Origin: Mycobacterium florentinum
GTDB lineage: Bacteria; Actinomycetota; Actinomycetes; Mycobacteriales; Mycobacteriaceae
Direction: 5' to 3'
NCBI RefSeq assembly: GCF_010730355.1
Contig: NZ_AP022576.1
Location: forward strand, 496,001-560,000
DNA length: 64,000 nt
Shown: positions 18,324-26,124 of the stretch, piece after piece
How positions within the stretch are numbered: position 1 is the first letter of the stretch
How the letters are laid out: every line of letters starts with the position of its first letter
The notes under the pieces: generated by a model
The model's input: only the letters and a program-made list of their open reading frames with translations
Told to the model about the DNA's origin: nothing
Database searches by the model: none
Position numbers and translations under genes: made by a program

Positions 18324-18625
18324 GGCTTTACGCTCCCCTTCCAGCGCGATTCCGCTGCACGTGAGTCTAGCCCCGGACCCGACTTTTCAATCATGAGTTT
18401 TGACCGGCTGCCGAGCCGGGCCAAATCTGTTGCCACACGGGGAACTCCGGGCGACCGCGGCCAGCACGGGTATCGGTTGGACGGCCCTAAGAGATTGCGG
18501 TGCAATGCTTTTCGGCACGAGCCGGGTTGCGGTTGCCCATCCGCTGCCCCCGACAGCAAACTGCGTGGCCGGATGGATGAAAAGAAGCTTAACCCCGCCA
18601 GCAAACTTCGAGTACTCTCGGATCG
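18324..18625. other. Intergenic region between aceA and the Rv1914c-like gene
   Basis: This is a 302-base divergent promoter region with no convincing ORF. It contains two direct copies of AGCAAACT (18555-18562 and 18600-18607); their complement AGTTTGCT loosely recalls RamB half-sites (RamB regulates glyoxylate-cycle genes), but the match is weak. The -10 element for the plus-strand gene lies at 18613-18618. Confidence 0.4.
18613..18618 (+). promoter_or_regulatory. -10 element for a leaderless transcript
   Basis: TACTCT fits TAnnnT and ends 7 bases before the GTG start at 18626. There is no Shine-Dalgarno sequence, so transcription probably begins at or next to the start codon, as is frequent in mycobacteria. 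Confidence 0.5.
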
Positions 18626-19000
18626 GTGCAGACGGAATTGCGCTACGAGCGTTGGTATGTGCTGTTGTCCACCCCGCTGGGGCTCGGGCCCAGCACCAGC
18701 GAGGTGCGGGTCGAAGACGGGACGCTTCACGTGAAGATGGGCTGGGCGTTCGATGCCCATATCCCGGTCTCGTCAATCAAAAGTGCCGAAGCGTCCGACG
18801 AGCGCACCTTCACCGCGGGCGTGCACTATTCGAACGGTCGCTGGCTGGTCAACGGTTCGGGCAAGGGACTGGTGGCGTTGACGATAGACCCGCCGGTGCG
18901 GGCGAAAGTCCCGCTGAGGTCGGTGGCGCTGCGCTCACTGGTGCTCAGCGTCACCGATCCGGGCGCGCTGATCGCCGCGTGCACGGTCGCGGCCGGCTAG
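18626..19000 (+). CDS. Conserved hypothetical protein, Rv1914c-like
   Basis: A 124-residue soluble protein, beta-rich, of unknown function. Characteristic pieces are WYVLLSTPLGLGPSTSEVRVEDGTLHVKMGWAF and VNGSGKGLVALTIDPP. There is no signal peptide and no catalytic motif visible. It starts with GTG and is probably leaderless. Its place next to the metallo-beta-lactamase-fold gene matches Rv1914c/Rv1913. The TAG stop shares CTAG with the convergent hydrolase. Confidence 0.8.
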   Translation: MQTELRYERWYVLLSTPLGLGPSTSEVRVEDGTLHVKMGWAFDAHIPVSSIKSAEASDERTFTAGVHYSNGRWLVNGSGKGLVALTIDPPVRAKVPLRSVALRSLVLSVTDPGALIAACTVAAG

Positions 19001-19707
19001 CCCGAACGTTGTAGTAACCAAGCCCGTTGGCGGCGGATGAACTCGGCGTCGACGACCTTCCCGTGACCCGGGACGTAGATGGCTTCTCGACCACCGATCG
19101 CCCGCACCCGATCGAGTGTCGCCGGCCAGGCCGCCACGTCGGAGTCGGCATCGATCCACGGGTCGCCGGACTCTTCGACGAGGTCGCCGGTGAACGTCAC
19201 GACGTGGTGATCATGATCGTCGAGCCCGGGCACCACCACGATCAGGTCCGACGTGGTGTGGCCGCGACCCGGATGGGTGATCCGCACATCGCGGTCGCCG
19301 AGATCGATCACGGCGTCGTAGAGGCCGTGCTGCGGCGGTTGCAGCGCCGCGATCGCCCGGTCGATCTCGGCGGCGTCGGCGCCATAACTCAGCGCATGAG
19401 CACGGATCTCGTCGTGGGCCGACGATAGGTAGTCGACCACCTCGGGCGCGCAGTAGATCTCGGCGTCGGTGAAGTACGCGGAACCCAGGACATGGTCGAA
19501 ATGCTTGTGCGTCAGCACAATTTGGGTGACCGGGCCCCCGGTGAGCTGTCGGACGTCCTCGTCGATCGCGGCCGCCTCGGTCAGCGTGGTACCCGAATCG
19601 ACAAGTAATGCCCCGGCATGTCCGCGCACCAGCCCGACCGTGACGTCACAGAACGGAAGCCTGCAGCGATACACGGTAGGGGTCAGCCGTTCCCAGGCGA
19701 AACGCAT
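18997..19707 (-). CDS. Metallo-beta-lactamase-fold hydrolase
   Basis: A 236-residue MBL-fold enzyme with the metal motif H67-x-H-x-D-H72 (THKHFDHVLG), a downstream His in HPGRGHTTSDLIVVV, an Asp in FTGDLVEES, and a final His in VPGHGKVVD: the full set for a binuclear metal site. Family members hydrolyse thioesters, lactones or similar; no finer call is possible. The ATG at 19707 was chosen over a TTG nine bases upstream. Counterpart of Rv1913 (about 250 residues). It is divergent from the ArsR gene. Confidence 0.9.
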   Translation of the reverse strand: MRFAWERLTPTVYRCRLPFCDVTVGLVRGHAGALLVDSGTTLTEAAAIDEDVRQLTGGPVTQIVLTHKHFDHVLGSAYFTDAEIYCAPEVVDYLSSAHDEIRAHALSYGADAAEIDRAIAALQPPQHGLYDAVIDLGDRDVRITHPGRGHTTSDLIVVVPGLDDHDHHVVTFTGDLVEESGDPWIDADSDVAAWPATLDRVRAIGGREAIYVPGHGKVVDAEFIRRQRAWLLQRSG

Positions 19708-19769
19708 AAGGAGCAACTTAGCGCGCGTACCGACAAGGCGGTTGACGTGTCGGGAATTTCCGACATATA

Positions 19770-20093
19770 GTGCCGAGGGTGGCGACTTCGGATCGCGTTT
19801 TTCTCGCCCTGGCGAACCCGGTGCGACGCGAGCTGTTGGAGATTCTGACGCAGCAGCAACTTTCCGCGGGCGAACTCAGCGACCGGTTCGAACTCAGTCG
19901 CCCCGCTGTCGCCGAGCATCTCAGGGTGCTGCGGGAAGCCGGGCTCGTCGCCGACGAACCGCAAGGCCGCCGCCGCATTTACCGCCTCACCGCGGAGCCG
20001 CTCGCCGAACTCGGCGAGTGGCTGCACCCCTTCGAGAAGTTCTGGCGCGCGCGGCTGGCCGCGCTGGCCGACGCAGCAGAGGAGCTGGAATGA
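19770..20093 (+). CDS. ArsR-family transcriptional regulator
   Basis: A 107-residue winged-helix repressor of the ArsR/SmtB type. The HTH is seen at about residues 31-57 (LSAGELSDRFELSRPAVAEHLRVLREAGLV) and the wing in DEPQGRRRIYRLT. The metal-sensing cysteines of classical ArsR proteins are absent, as in the subgroup that pairs with AHSA1 proteins. GTG at 19770 or 19782 may be the start. It overlaps the next gene by ATGA. Absent from this spot in H37Rv as I recall. Confidence 0.88.
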   Translation: MPRVATSDRVFLALANPVRRELLEILTQQQLSAGELSDRFELSRPAVAEHLRVLREAGLVADEPQGRRRIYRLTAEPLAELGEWLHPFEKFWRARLAALADAAEELE

Positions 20094-20500
20094 GCCGGAC
20101 AACATCACCCGCGACGATCAGGGTCGATCAATTCGTGGGCGCACCGCCGGAGAGGGTATGGCGGTTGCTGACCGAACCCGACCTGATGCGGCTGTGGTGG
20201 GCCGAGGGTCAGGTGGCGGCGGTCGTCGGCCACCAATTCGTCCTCGACATGCCCGGCTACGGCAAACAGGCTTGCAAGGTGCTCGAGGTCGATCCACCGC
20301 ACCGCTTCGTCTACACCTTCACCCCCGCGTGGACGCTGACCTGGCGCCTGGAACCGGAGGGCACCGGCACCCGAGTGTTCTTGGAGCACAGTGGGTTTGA
20401 TCTCAACGACACGAGGATGGCCGCGGCCTTCGACCGGATGGGGCCCGGGTGGCGCGATGTCGTCCTCCCCCGCCTCTCCGAGTCCGCCGCACAGGCCTAG
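20090..20500 (+). CDS. AHSA1/SRPBCC-domain protein coupled to the ArsR regulator
   Basis: A 136-residue START-like domain of the AHSA1 (activator of Hsp90 ATPase homolog) type: IRVDQFVGAPPERVWRLLTEPDLMRLWW at the N-terminus and the terminal helix MGPGWRDVVLPRLSE. ATG overlaps the ArsR stop (ATGA), the standard two-gene arrangement in actinobacteria in which the regulator controls its partner. It may bind a small hydrophobic ligand. Thirteen bases separate it from fadB5, so the three genes may form one transcript. Confidence 0.85.
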   Translation: MSRTTSPATIRVDQFVGAPPERVWRLLTEPDLMRLWWAEGQVAAVVGHQFVLDMPGYGKQACKVLEVDPPHRFVYTFTPAWTLTWRLEPEGTGTRVFLEHSGFDLNDTRMAAAFDRMGPGWRDVVLPRLSESAAQA

Positions 20501-20513
20501 AAAAGGGATCGCG

Positions 20514-21518
20514 ATGCGCGCAGTCGTTATCACCAAGCACGGCGATCCGTCCGTGCTGCAGGTGCAGCAGCGCCCGGACCCACCCGCGCCGGGGCCGGGC
20601 CAGCTGCAGGTCGCCGTTCGCGCCGCGGGCGTCAACTTCGCCGATCACCTCGCTCGCGTCGGGCTGTATCCCGACGCGCCGAAACTTCCGGCGGTCGTCG
20701 GTTACGAAGTCGCCGGCACCGTCGCTGCCGTCGGCGACGGCGTCGACCCCGGCCGTGTCGGCGAACGGGTCTTGGCCGGAACACGATTCGGCGGTTACGC
20801 CGAAACCGTCAACGTTGCCGCGTCCGATTCAGTAGTACTGCCCGACGCGTTGAGCTTCGAACAAGGCGCTGCCGTCCCGGTCAACTACGCAACCGCCTGG
20901 GCGGCGCTGCACGGCTACGGCTCGCTGCGCCGCGGTGAGCGGGTGTTGATTCACGCGGCGGCGGGAGGCGTTGGGACCGCGGCCATCCAGTTCGCCAAGG
21001 CGGCCGGGGCCGAGGTGCACGGCACCGCGTCGCCGGCCAAACATCAAAAGCTCGCCGAATTCGGCGTGGACCGCGCGATCGACTACCGCCGCGACGGCTG
21101 GTGGAAGGACGTCGGTCCCTACGACCTCATCCTCGACGCCCTGGGCGGAACGTCACTGCGGCGGTCGTACAACTTGCTTCGTCCCGGCGGAAGGCTTGTG
21201 GGATATGGAGTTTCGTCGTTGCAGGAGGGCGAGAAGCGCTCGCTGCGCCGGGCGGCGCCGCAGGTGCTGTCGATGCTGCGCGGCTTCAACCTGATGGACC
21301 AGCTCTCGGCCTCCAAGGCGGTGATCGGCCTGAACATGCTGCGGCTGTGGGACGATCGCGGCACGCTGGAGCCCTGGATCGCCCCGTTGACCCAGGCCCT
21401 GCATGACGGCACCATCACGCCGATCGTGCATGCGGCCGTACCGTTCGACGAAGCGCCCACCGCGCACCGGATCCTGGCGGCGCGGGAGAACATCGGAAAG
21501 GTGGTTCTGGTCCCATGA
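20514..21518 (+). CDS. fadB5: Quinone oxidoreductase-like MDR enzyme (FadB5)
   Basis: A 334-residue medium-chain dehydrogenase/reductase of the zinc-free quinone oxidoreductase type: N-terminal [22 protein letters not shown]-binding [22 protein letters not shown] (about 143-164) and the closing [24 protein letters not shown]. No structural-zinc cysteines are present. Length equals that recalled for Rv1912c (annotated fadB5). Substrate unknown; family members reduce quinones or enones with NADPH. The stop overlaps the start of the PEBP gene (ATGA). Confidence 0.9.
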   Translation: MRAVVITKHGDPSVLQVQQRPDPPAPGPGQLQVAVRAAGVNFADHLARVGLYPDAPKLPAVVGYEVAGTVAAVGDGVDPGRVGERVLAGTRFGGYAETVNVAASDSVVLPDALSFEQGAAVPVNYATAWAALHGYGSLRRGERVLIHAAAGGVGTAAIQFAKAAGAEVHGTASPAKHQKLAEFGVDRAIDYRRDGWWKDVGPYDLILDALGGTSLRRSYNLLRPGGRLVGYGVSSLQEGEKRSLRRAAPQVLSMLRGFNLMDQLSASKAVIGLNMLRLWDDRGTLEPWIAPLTQALHDGTITPIVHAAVPFDEAPTAHRILAARENIGKVVLVP

Positions 21519-22045
21519 ACCTGACACTTCGGCGAATCGGTGTCGCGGTCGGCGGGCTGGCCTTGGTACTCGCGGCCGGCAGCGGCGCTGCTCACGCGGC
21601 GCCGGACGCGCCGCTGACGATCAGTAGTCCGGCCTTCGCCGACGGTGCGCCGATTCCGTCGCTGTACACCTGCAAAGGGCAGGACCTGTCTCCCCCTCTG
21701 ACCTGGTCGGCACCGTTGGGAGCGGCCCTCGTGGTCGACGATCCCGATGCCCCGGGCGGAACATACGTGCACTGGATCGTGATCGGACTCGCCCCGGGTT
21801 CGGGGAGCATCAGCGATGGCGGGACTCCACGTGGCGGGGTCACGCTGCCGAACTCCACCGGCCAGAGCCTGTACGGCGGGCCCTGCCCACCGCCCGGTAG
21901 CGGAGTGCACCACTACCGGTTCACGCTGTACCAGCTGCCCAACGATTACCAGCTCCCCGGCGGACTGGCCGGCGTGCAGGCCGCCCAGACCATTGCCGGC
22001 GCCGCGACCGCGCAGGCGCAGCTGACCGGAACGTTCAGCAGATGA
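21515..22045 (+). CDS. Exported PEBP (YbhB/YbcL) family protein, LppC-like but without lipobox
   Basis: A 176-residue protein: a Sec signal peptide (residues 1-28, ending GAAHA-AP) and a phosphatidylethanolamine-binding-protein domain shown by [29 protein letters not shown], and [13 protein letters not shown]. The position after fadB5 matches lppC (Rv1911c), but no cysteine follows the signal, so it should be secreted rather than lipidated. Bacterial YbhB/YbcL proteins have no settled activity. Coupled to fadB5 by a four-base overlap. Confidence 0.87.
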   Translation: MNLTLRRIGVAVGGLALVLAAGSGAAHAAPDAPLTISSPAFADGAPIPSLYTCKGQDLSPPLTWSAPLGAALVVDDPDAPGGTYVHWIVIGLAPGSGSISDGGTPRGGVTLPNSTGQSLYGGPCPPPGSGVHHYRFTLYQLPNDYQLPGGLAGVQAAQTIAGAATAQAQLTGTFSR

Positions 22046-22049
22046 TCGG

Positions 22050-23624
22050 CTATCGGTCGTCCAGAATCTGATAGGCCGCGTTGTACCCGGGAGTGAATGT
22101 AATGCCCGGGCCGCCATGGCATCCCGCGCCGCCCAGGTACAGGCCGTCGATCGGAATCGGCATGTCCAGGAAGCCTTTCGGGCCGGGCCGGTTGGGCCCC
22201 ATCAGATCCGGGTGTAACAGACCGTGGCAGAAGTCGCCGGCGGGTGCGCCGAACATCGTGTTCATGTGATACGGCGCAAACGTGATATGCCGGATCATGA
22301 TGTCCTTGAAGTTCGGTGCGAACTTGGTGATCTTGTCGATAACACGCTGTGCCATATCGTTTTTCAGGTGGCCATGCTGGTCACGGTCGACTTCGACGGG
22401 GAATGCGTAGGCGAACGCGCTCGCCGCGTGCTTGCCGGGCGGCGCCATGGCGGGATCGTGCACCGACGGGATCTGCATGCCCATCGACGGGTTGTCCGGA
22501 ACGAGGCCCTGTCGGCAGATCTCCCACTGCCGCTGTTGCTCTTCGGGTGAGCCAAAGATCCCGACCGACTGTTGCATGCCCTCCTCATTGAGGAATTCAT
22601 ACGGCGGTGCGAACTCGGGCAGCCCGTCCAACGCGAAATGAATCTGCACGAAAGAGGCGCGGTGGTCGCGACCGGAAACACGCGAAACCAGTTCGGCGGG
22701 AACATGTTCGGGCGCAATGAGCTCGGTGAGAGTCATGTCGGGCGACAGATTAGACACCACGATCGGTGCCGAGATGGTCGAACCGTCCCGCAGCCGAACG
22801 CCGGACGCCTTCTGATTCTCGACGAGGATCTCCTCGACCTTGGTGCGGAAGCGGATCTCGCCGCCATGCGACAGGAATAGCTCGCGCAGGTGTTCGGTGA
22901 GGGCGCCGATGCCGCCCTTGAGCTTGGTCATCATCGCGGTGCTGGCTCCGTCGTCCTGGGGCACGGCTACTGCGAACGCCAGACAGGCGGCGCTGCCCGG
23001 TGTGTAGGGGCCGCGGTAGGTCGAGTTCACGGCCAGAAACGCCAGCATTCCGCGCATCACCGCGTGCTTGTCCTTGTCCGGCAGGTAGCGATCGATCACA
23101 TCCATCGCCGAGCCGAACAGCATCTCGTGAATCGCTCGGCGTTCGGCGTCGTTGGTTGCGCAGGCATACATTTCGTCGATCGTCTTGGGTGGCTGGCACA
23201 CGTCGAAGCGGCCCAGCGCGCGCGCGGGTGCCTGGCTCCAGCCGATCAGCTCGGCCATGCCCATCACGGCCTCGGCGCCGTGCTTCTCGCCCAGGTGGGC
23301 CATCAGCTGCATCGGGTCGCGATAGAAGACCATCGGCTCTTCACCGTTTTCGCCGATGTTGACCGACATCACGTCGGGCTCGATCGCGGGCAGCGTGTCG
23401 AGTCCGAGGTCCTTGGTGAGTTGGCTCGCCATCGGGAACTGCACCGAGCCCGCGATCTCATAGTGGAAGCCGTCGATCAATTCGACCGTCGCCGCCATGC
23501 CGCCCGCGTAGGTGTTGGCTTCCAGGCACACGGTTCGCAGGCCGGCGCGCTGCAGGATCGCCGCGGCGGTCAGGCCGTTGTGCCCGGCGCCCACCACGAT
23601 CGCGTCGTATTCGGTCTTGCTCAT
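22050..23624 (-). CDS. CrtI/PDS-type FAD-dependent oxidoreductase
   Basis: A 524-residue phytoene-desaturase-like flavoprotein. The FAD motif VGAGHNGLTAA (11-21) and GGMAATVE follow the CrtI/PYROXD2 pattern, as does the C-terminal GLYLGGAGCHGGPGITFTPGYNAA. No other carotenoid gene is near, so carotenoid desaturation is not implied; members of this group act on varied lipophilic substrates. It is divergent from a TetR gene with two operator-like palindromes between, so it is probably that regulator's target. It opens the block that replaces furA-katG. Confidence 0.88.
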   Translation of the reverse strand: MSKTEYDAIVVGAGHNGLTAAAILQRAGLRTVCLEANTYAGGMAATVELIDGFHYEIAGSVQFPMASQLTKDLGLDTLPAIEPDVMSVNIGENGEEPMVFYRDPMQLMAHLGEKHGAEAVMGMAELIGWSQAPARALGRFDVCQPPKTIDEMYACATNDAERRAIHEMLFGSAMDVIDRYLPDKDKHAVMRGMLAFLAVNSTYRGPYTPGSAACLAFAVAVPQDDGASTAMMTKLKGGIGALTEHLRELFLSHGGEIRFRTKVEEILVENQKASGVRLRDGSTISAPIVVSNLSPDMTLTELIAPEHVPAELVSRVSGRDHRASFVQIHFALDGLPEFAPPYEFLNEEGMQQSVGIFGSPEEQQRQWEICRQGLVPDNPSMGMQIPSVHDPAMAPPGKHAASAFAYAFPVEVDRDQHGHLKNDMAQRVIDKITKFAPNFKDIMIRHITFAPYHMNTMFGAPAGDFCHGLLHPDLMGPNRPGPKGFLDMPIPIDGLYLGGAGCHGGPGITFTPGYNAAYQILDDR

Positions 23625-23669
23625 AGTCCCCGCCCTGCCTTTCGTCGGTGGTCTGCGCGTGACAAGAAT

Positions 23670-23685
23670 ATGTCAGTACTGACAT
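23670..23685. promoter_or_regulatory. Perfect palindromic operator, site 1
   Basis: ATGTCAGTACTGACAT is a perfect 16-base palindrome in the divergent promoter between the CrtI-like gene and the TetR gene, the classic geometry for TetR autoregulation. Confidence 0.72.
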
Positions 23686-23694
23686 AATTGGAAG

Positions 23695-23710
23695 ATGTCA
23701 GTTCTGACGC
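23695..23710. promoter_or_regulatory. Second operator half-conserved copy, site 2
   Basis: ATGTCAGTTCTGACGC repeats the site 1 pattern TGTCAG-N2-CTGAC, 25 bases on. Its first three bases form an ATG in frame with the TetR gene, but taking that as the start would put the operator inside the coding sequence, so I prefer the later ATG at 23737. Confidence 0.6.
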
Positions 23711-23736
23711 AAGTGGTGAGATACGATCGGCCTGCC

Positions 23737-24336
23737 ATGACCGTCTCGATGAATCGCCACGAACTGCGCCGCCGGTCGACGCGCGAGGCGCTGCGTCAGG
23801 CCGCGCTAAAGAGCTTCGCGCACAAGGGTTTTGCAAACGTAACCGTCACGGAGCTGGCGGCCGAAGCCGGTGTTACCGAACGCACCTTCTTCCGGCACTT
23901 CCCGACCAAGGAGTCGGTCCTGTTCCAGGACTACGAGACGCAGTTGGAATGGCTGGCCGAGGCGCTCGCGCAACGACCGGACTCCGAGTCGCTCTTCGAC
24001 GCGGTGCTGGCCAGTGTCGCCGCCTTCCCGCACGACCTCGAGGTGGTGCGGCAGGCCGCGACTGCCCGCACCGAATTGATCAGCGCCGAGCGCATCGCGG
24101 GCCACTTGCGGGTGGTGCAATCCTCATTCGCCGCGGTGCTGACCGAATTCGTCACCAAACGGAACCCGGACGCGCCCGACATTGCGCTGGGCGCTGAGGT
24201 CGCAGGCTCCGCGCTGGCCGCGGCTCTTGTTGTGGCAGTGGAGCATTGGGGCCGCAACGGCTGTGCCGAGGATCTCGGCGAGCTGGTGGCGGCCAGTCTG
24301 GATCTGGTCCGTTCGGGCCTGGCCTCGCTGACCTAG
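23737..24336 (+). CDS. TetR-family repressor, divergent from the CrtI-like gene
   Basis: A 199-residue TetR regulator. The HTH is in residues 19-63 (REALRQAALKSFAHKGFANVTVTELAAEAGVTERTFFRHFPTKESVL, shown in part); the ligand-binding C-terminal domain is unremarkable. The start ATG at 23737 is supported by TACGAT (23722-23727) placed for a leaderless transcript and by the operators lying upstream; ATG 23749 is also possible. Likely represses itself and the divergent oxidoreductase. Its stop shares CTAG with the next TetR gene. Confidence 0.85.
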   Translation: MTVSMNRHELRRRSTREALRQAALKSFAHKGFANVTVTELAAEAGVTERTFFRHFPTKESVLFQDYETQLEWLAEALAQRPDSESLFDAVLASVAAFPHDLEVVRQAATARTELISAERIAGHLRVVQSSFAAVLTEFVTKRNPDAPDIALGAEVAGSALAAALVVAVEHWGRNGCAEDLGELVAASLDLVRSGLASLT

Positions 24337-24884
24337 TCCGCCGTCGGCGTTCGCGACGCGAGCCGCAGCAGGCCGCTGCGCAACTCGTCATCGCGCTGCC
24401 GGGCGTCGAGTTCGACGAGCGCGATTTCGGCGACCGCCGCAACGAGCAGCGGCGCAATCGGTTCCGGCGACGACCATCCGAGCGCCTCCAGGTCGGGCAT
24501 CATCTGGGTGGCCGCGCTGTGATTGCGGGCCGCCACCAAATCGGTCAGTCCGGCCTCGGTGCGGGACTGCACGAGCAATGCCTTGGTGGCCGGCTCGGCC
24601 AGGCACCCGTCGAGATAGGCGTTCATCCCGGCCGCGAGCCGGTCGTATCCGGGCGGCAGATCCGCCATGGCCGCGTCGATTGCTGCCACGAGCTCGTCGT
24701 GAAATCGGACATGCAAGGCCCGGACGTACTCGGCGCGGCTCGGCCAGTGCTGGTAGAAGCTGCCCTTCGCCATGCCGGCCTCGGCGACGATTGCGTTCAC
24801 CGAGATCCGGGCCAAGTCGGCGGTTGCCAGTAGGCGCTGTCCCGCGTCCAGCAGGGCATTGCGCCCGGGTTCGGGCGGTCTCAC
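24333..24884 (-). CDS. TetR-family repressor, coupled to DUF962 gene
   Basis: A 183-residue TetR regulator: HTH about residues 25-50 (ISVNAIVAEAGMAKGSFYQHWPSRAEYV) and an all-helical C-terminal domain. The GTG at 24884 overlaps the TGA of the DUF962 gene (GTGA), which fixes the start; longer in-frame readings would run through that gene. Its probable operator is the 18-base palindrome at 25265-25282, between the DUF962 gene and the divergent hydrolase. Confidence 0.85.
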   Translation of the reverse strand: MRPPEPGRNALLDAGQRLLATADLARISVNAIVAEAGMAKGSFYQHWPSRAEYVRALHVRFHDELVAAIDAAMADLPPGYDRLAAGMNAYLDGCLAEPATKALLVQSRTEAGLTDLVAARNHSAATQMMPDLEALGWSSPEPIAPLLVAAVAEIALVELDARQRDDELRSGLLRLASRTPTAD

Positions 24885-25216
24885 CGCAATCCGGCTTTCC
24901 GCCGGCTGCGTCGTGCCAGCATTTCGCCGTATTGCTCGCAGACATCGATGACCCCGGTGAGCTGATACGTGATCCATCCCTTGTGGGTCGACGGCAGGTT
25001 CTTCTCGAACACCCGGTGGCCCAGGATGTTCATCGCCCATCCCCCGACGAACATGGTGGCGCCGACCTTTGGCGTGGCGAACAGCAGCGGCAGCCCCGCC
25101 GCGATGATCGGTATTCCGACCAGGTGGACCGCACGCACCCCCTTTGACGTGTGTTGCGTGCGGTAGTACGCCATCTTGTCCGCAAACGGCGCTTCGGGAG
25201 GCGGGGCTTGACCCAT
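24881..25216 (-). CDS. DUF962 (Mpo1-like) small membrane protein
   Basis: A 111-residue protein of the DUF962/Mpo1-like family. Family landmarks are MAYYRTQHTSKGVRAVHLVGIP near the N-terminus and NILGHRVFEKNLPSTHKG, with two hydrophobic stretches (IPIIAAGLPLLFA, VGATMFVGGWAMNILG). The yeast Mpo1 member is an alpha-dioxygenase for 2-hydroxy fatty acids; the His residues in the TQH, VHL and GHR motifs are kept here, so a similar lipid oxidation is possible. AAGGAGG stands upstream of the ATG. First gene of a two-gene operon with the TetR. Confidence 0.83.
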   Translation of the reverse strand: MGQAPPPEAPFADKMAYYRTQHTSKGVRAVHLVGIPIIAAGLPLLFATPKVGATMFVGGWAMNILGHRVFEKNLPSTHKGWITYQLTGVIDVCEQYGEMLARRSRRKAGLR

Positions 25217-25264
25217 CTCGATTCCCTCCTTGTCATGACGGTCCTACCGAGGTACCGTACGGCA

Positions 25265-25282
25265 TGACCGACCAGTCGGTCA
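25265..25282. promoter_or_regulatory. TetR-type operator palindrome
   Basis: TGACCGAC-CA-GTCGGTCA has perfect 8-base arms with a 2-base centre, between the divergent DUF962 and hydrolase genes. A second short palindrome CCGTACGG lies at 25256-25263. It is the likely binding site of the TetR at 24333-24884. Confidence 0.7.
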
Positions 25283-25303
25283 ACACCGATGAGAGGAACT
25301 CCG

Positions 25304-26113
25304 ATGCCGACAATCCAGACCCGGGCCGGCCGGGTTGCCTATGACGAAATTGGCAGCGGGCCAACGGTTGTACTGCTGCACGCAACACTGCACGACCGCC
25401 GGGACTTCGACCCGATCCGCGAGACGCTGGCGCGCCGTTACCGCACCATCGCGGTGGACTGGCCCGGACACGGAGACTCGGATCCCGTCGACGTCGCCCT
25501 CGAGCCCAGTGCCCCGCTGTTCGCCGATGTGCTCGAAGACATCGTCGACGGCTTGGGCCTGACACGGACTGTGCTGATTGGGAATTCGGTCGGCGGATTC
25601 GCCGCCGCACGGCTGGCGATCACGCGGCCCGAGTGCGTCGCGGGACTTGTCCTGGTCAACACCGGCGGCTTTGTTCCGTTGGGTGCGGCGACACGCGTTT
25701 TCTGCCGGGTCATCGGCTCCCCGGCGTTTGTCCGTCTCGGCGCGCCGGCGTTCATCCGCGCCTACATGAAAGCCAAGAACGGCAGCGACCGCGAAATCGC
25801 CGAGCGTGCGATCGCGGCGGCCAGAACCGCCGAAGGTGGCCGGACACTGACCGGGCTCTGGCGCAGCTTCGCGACCCCAGAACACGATTTACGAAGCCGC
25901 GCAGCAGAACTGACCGCACCGACGCTGATTGTGTGGGGCCGCGAGGACATCGCGATACCGCTGCGCGCCGGTCGTGCCACGCACGACGCCATCGCGGGTT
26001 CGCGCCTCGAGATCCTGGACACCGGGCACGTGGTGTTCTCGTCCGACCCGGCGGGCTTCTTGGCGGTCGCCGAGCCGTTCCTGGACTCGGTCACCAGCCG
26101 AGTGTGTGAATAG
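25304..26113 (+). CDS. Alpha/beta hydrolase
   Basis: A 269-residue alpha/beta-hydrolase. The nucleophile elbow is GNSVGG with Ser95; the oxyanion region is VVLLHATLHDRRDFD (22-36); the acid Asp is in WGREDIAIPL and His in DTGHVVFSSDP. Likely an esterase or lactonase of unknown substrate. GAGAGGAA precedes the ATG at 25304, favoured over an in-frame ATG 15 bases upstream. Divergent from DUF962/TetR and presumably under the same repressor. Confidence 0.88.
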   Translation: MPTIQTRAGRVAYDEIGSGPTVVLLHATLHDRRDFDPIRETLARRYRTIAVDWPGHGDSDPVDVALEPSAPLFADVLEDIVDGLGLTRTVLIGNSVGGFAAARLAITRPECVAGLVLVNTGGFVPLGAATRVFCRVIGSPAFVRLGAPAFIRAYMKAKNGSDREIAERAIAAARTAEGGRTLTGLWRSFATPEHDLRSRAAELTAPTLIVWGREDIAIPLRAGRATHDAIAGSRLEILDTGHVVFSSDPAGFLAVAEPFLDSVTSRVCE

Positions 26114-26124
26114 CACAACCGATG

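Noticed and set aside
18555..18607. RamB-binding sites upstream of aceA
   Set aside because: Two AGCAAACT copies are suggestive, but they differ from the RamB consensus as I recall it and lie nearer the other gene, so I do not list a site.
16164..18734. Plus-strand open frame of 856 codons opposite aceA
   Set aside because: It is a mirror of the ICL2 gene with no domain sense; ICL2 has full motif support on the minus strand.
22050..23624. Carotenoid biosynthesis locus
   Set aside because: The CrtI-like enzyme stands alone; no crtB, crtE or lycopene cyclase is present, and the fold is shared by many other oxidoreductases.
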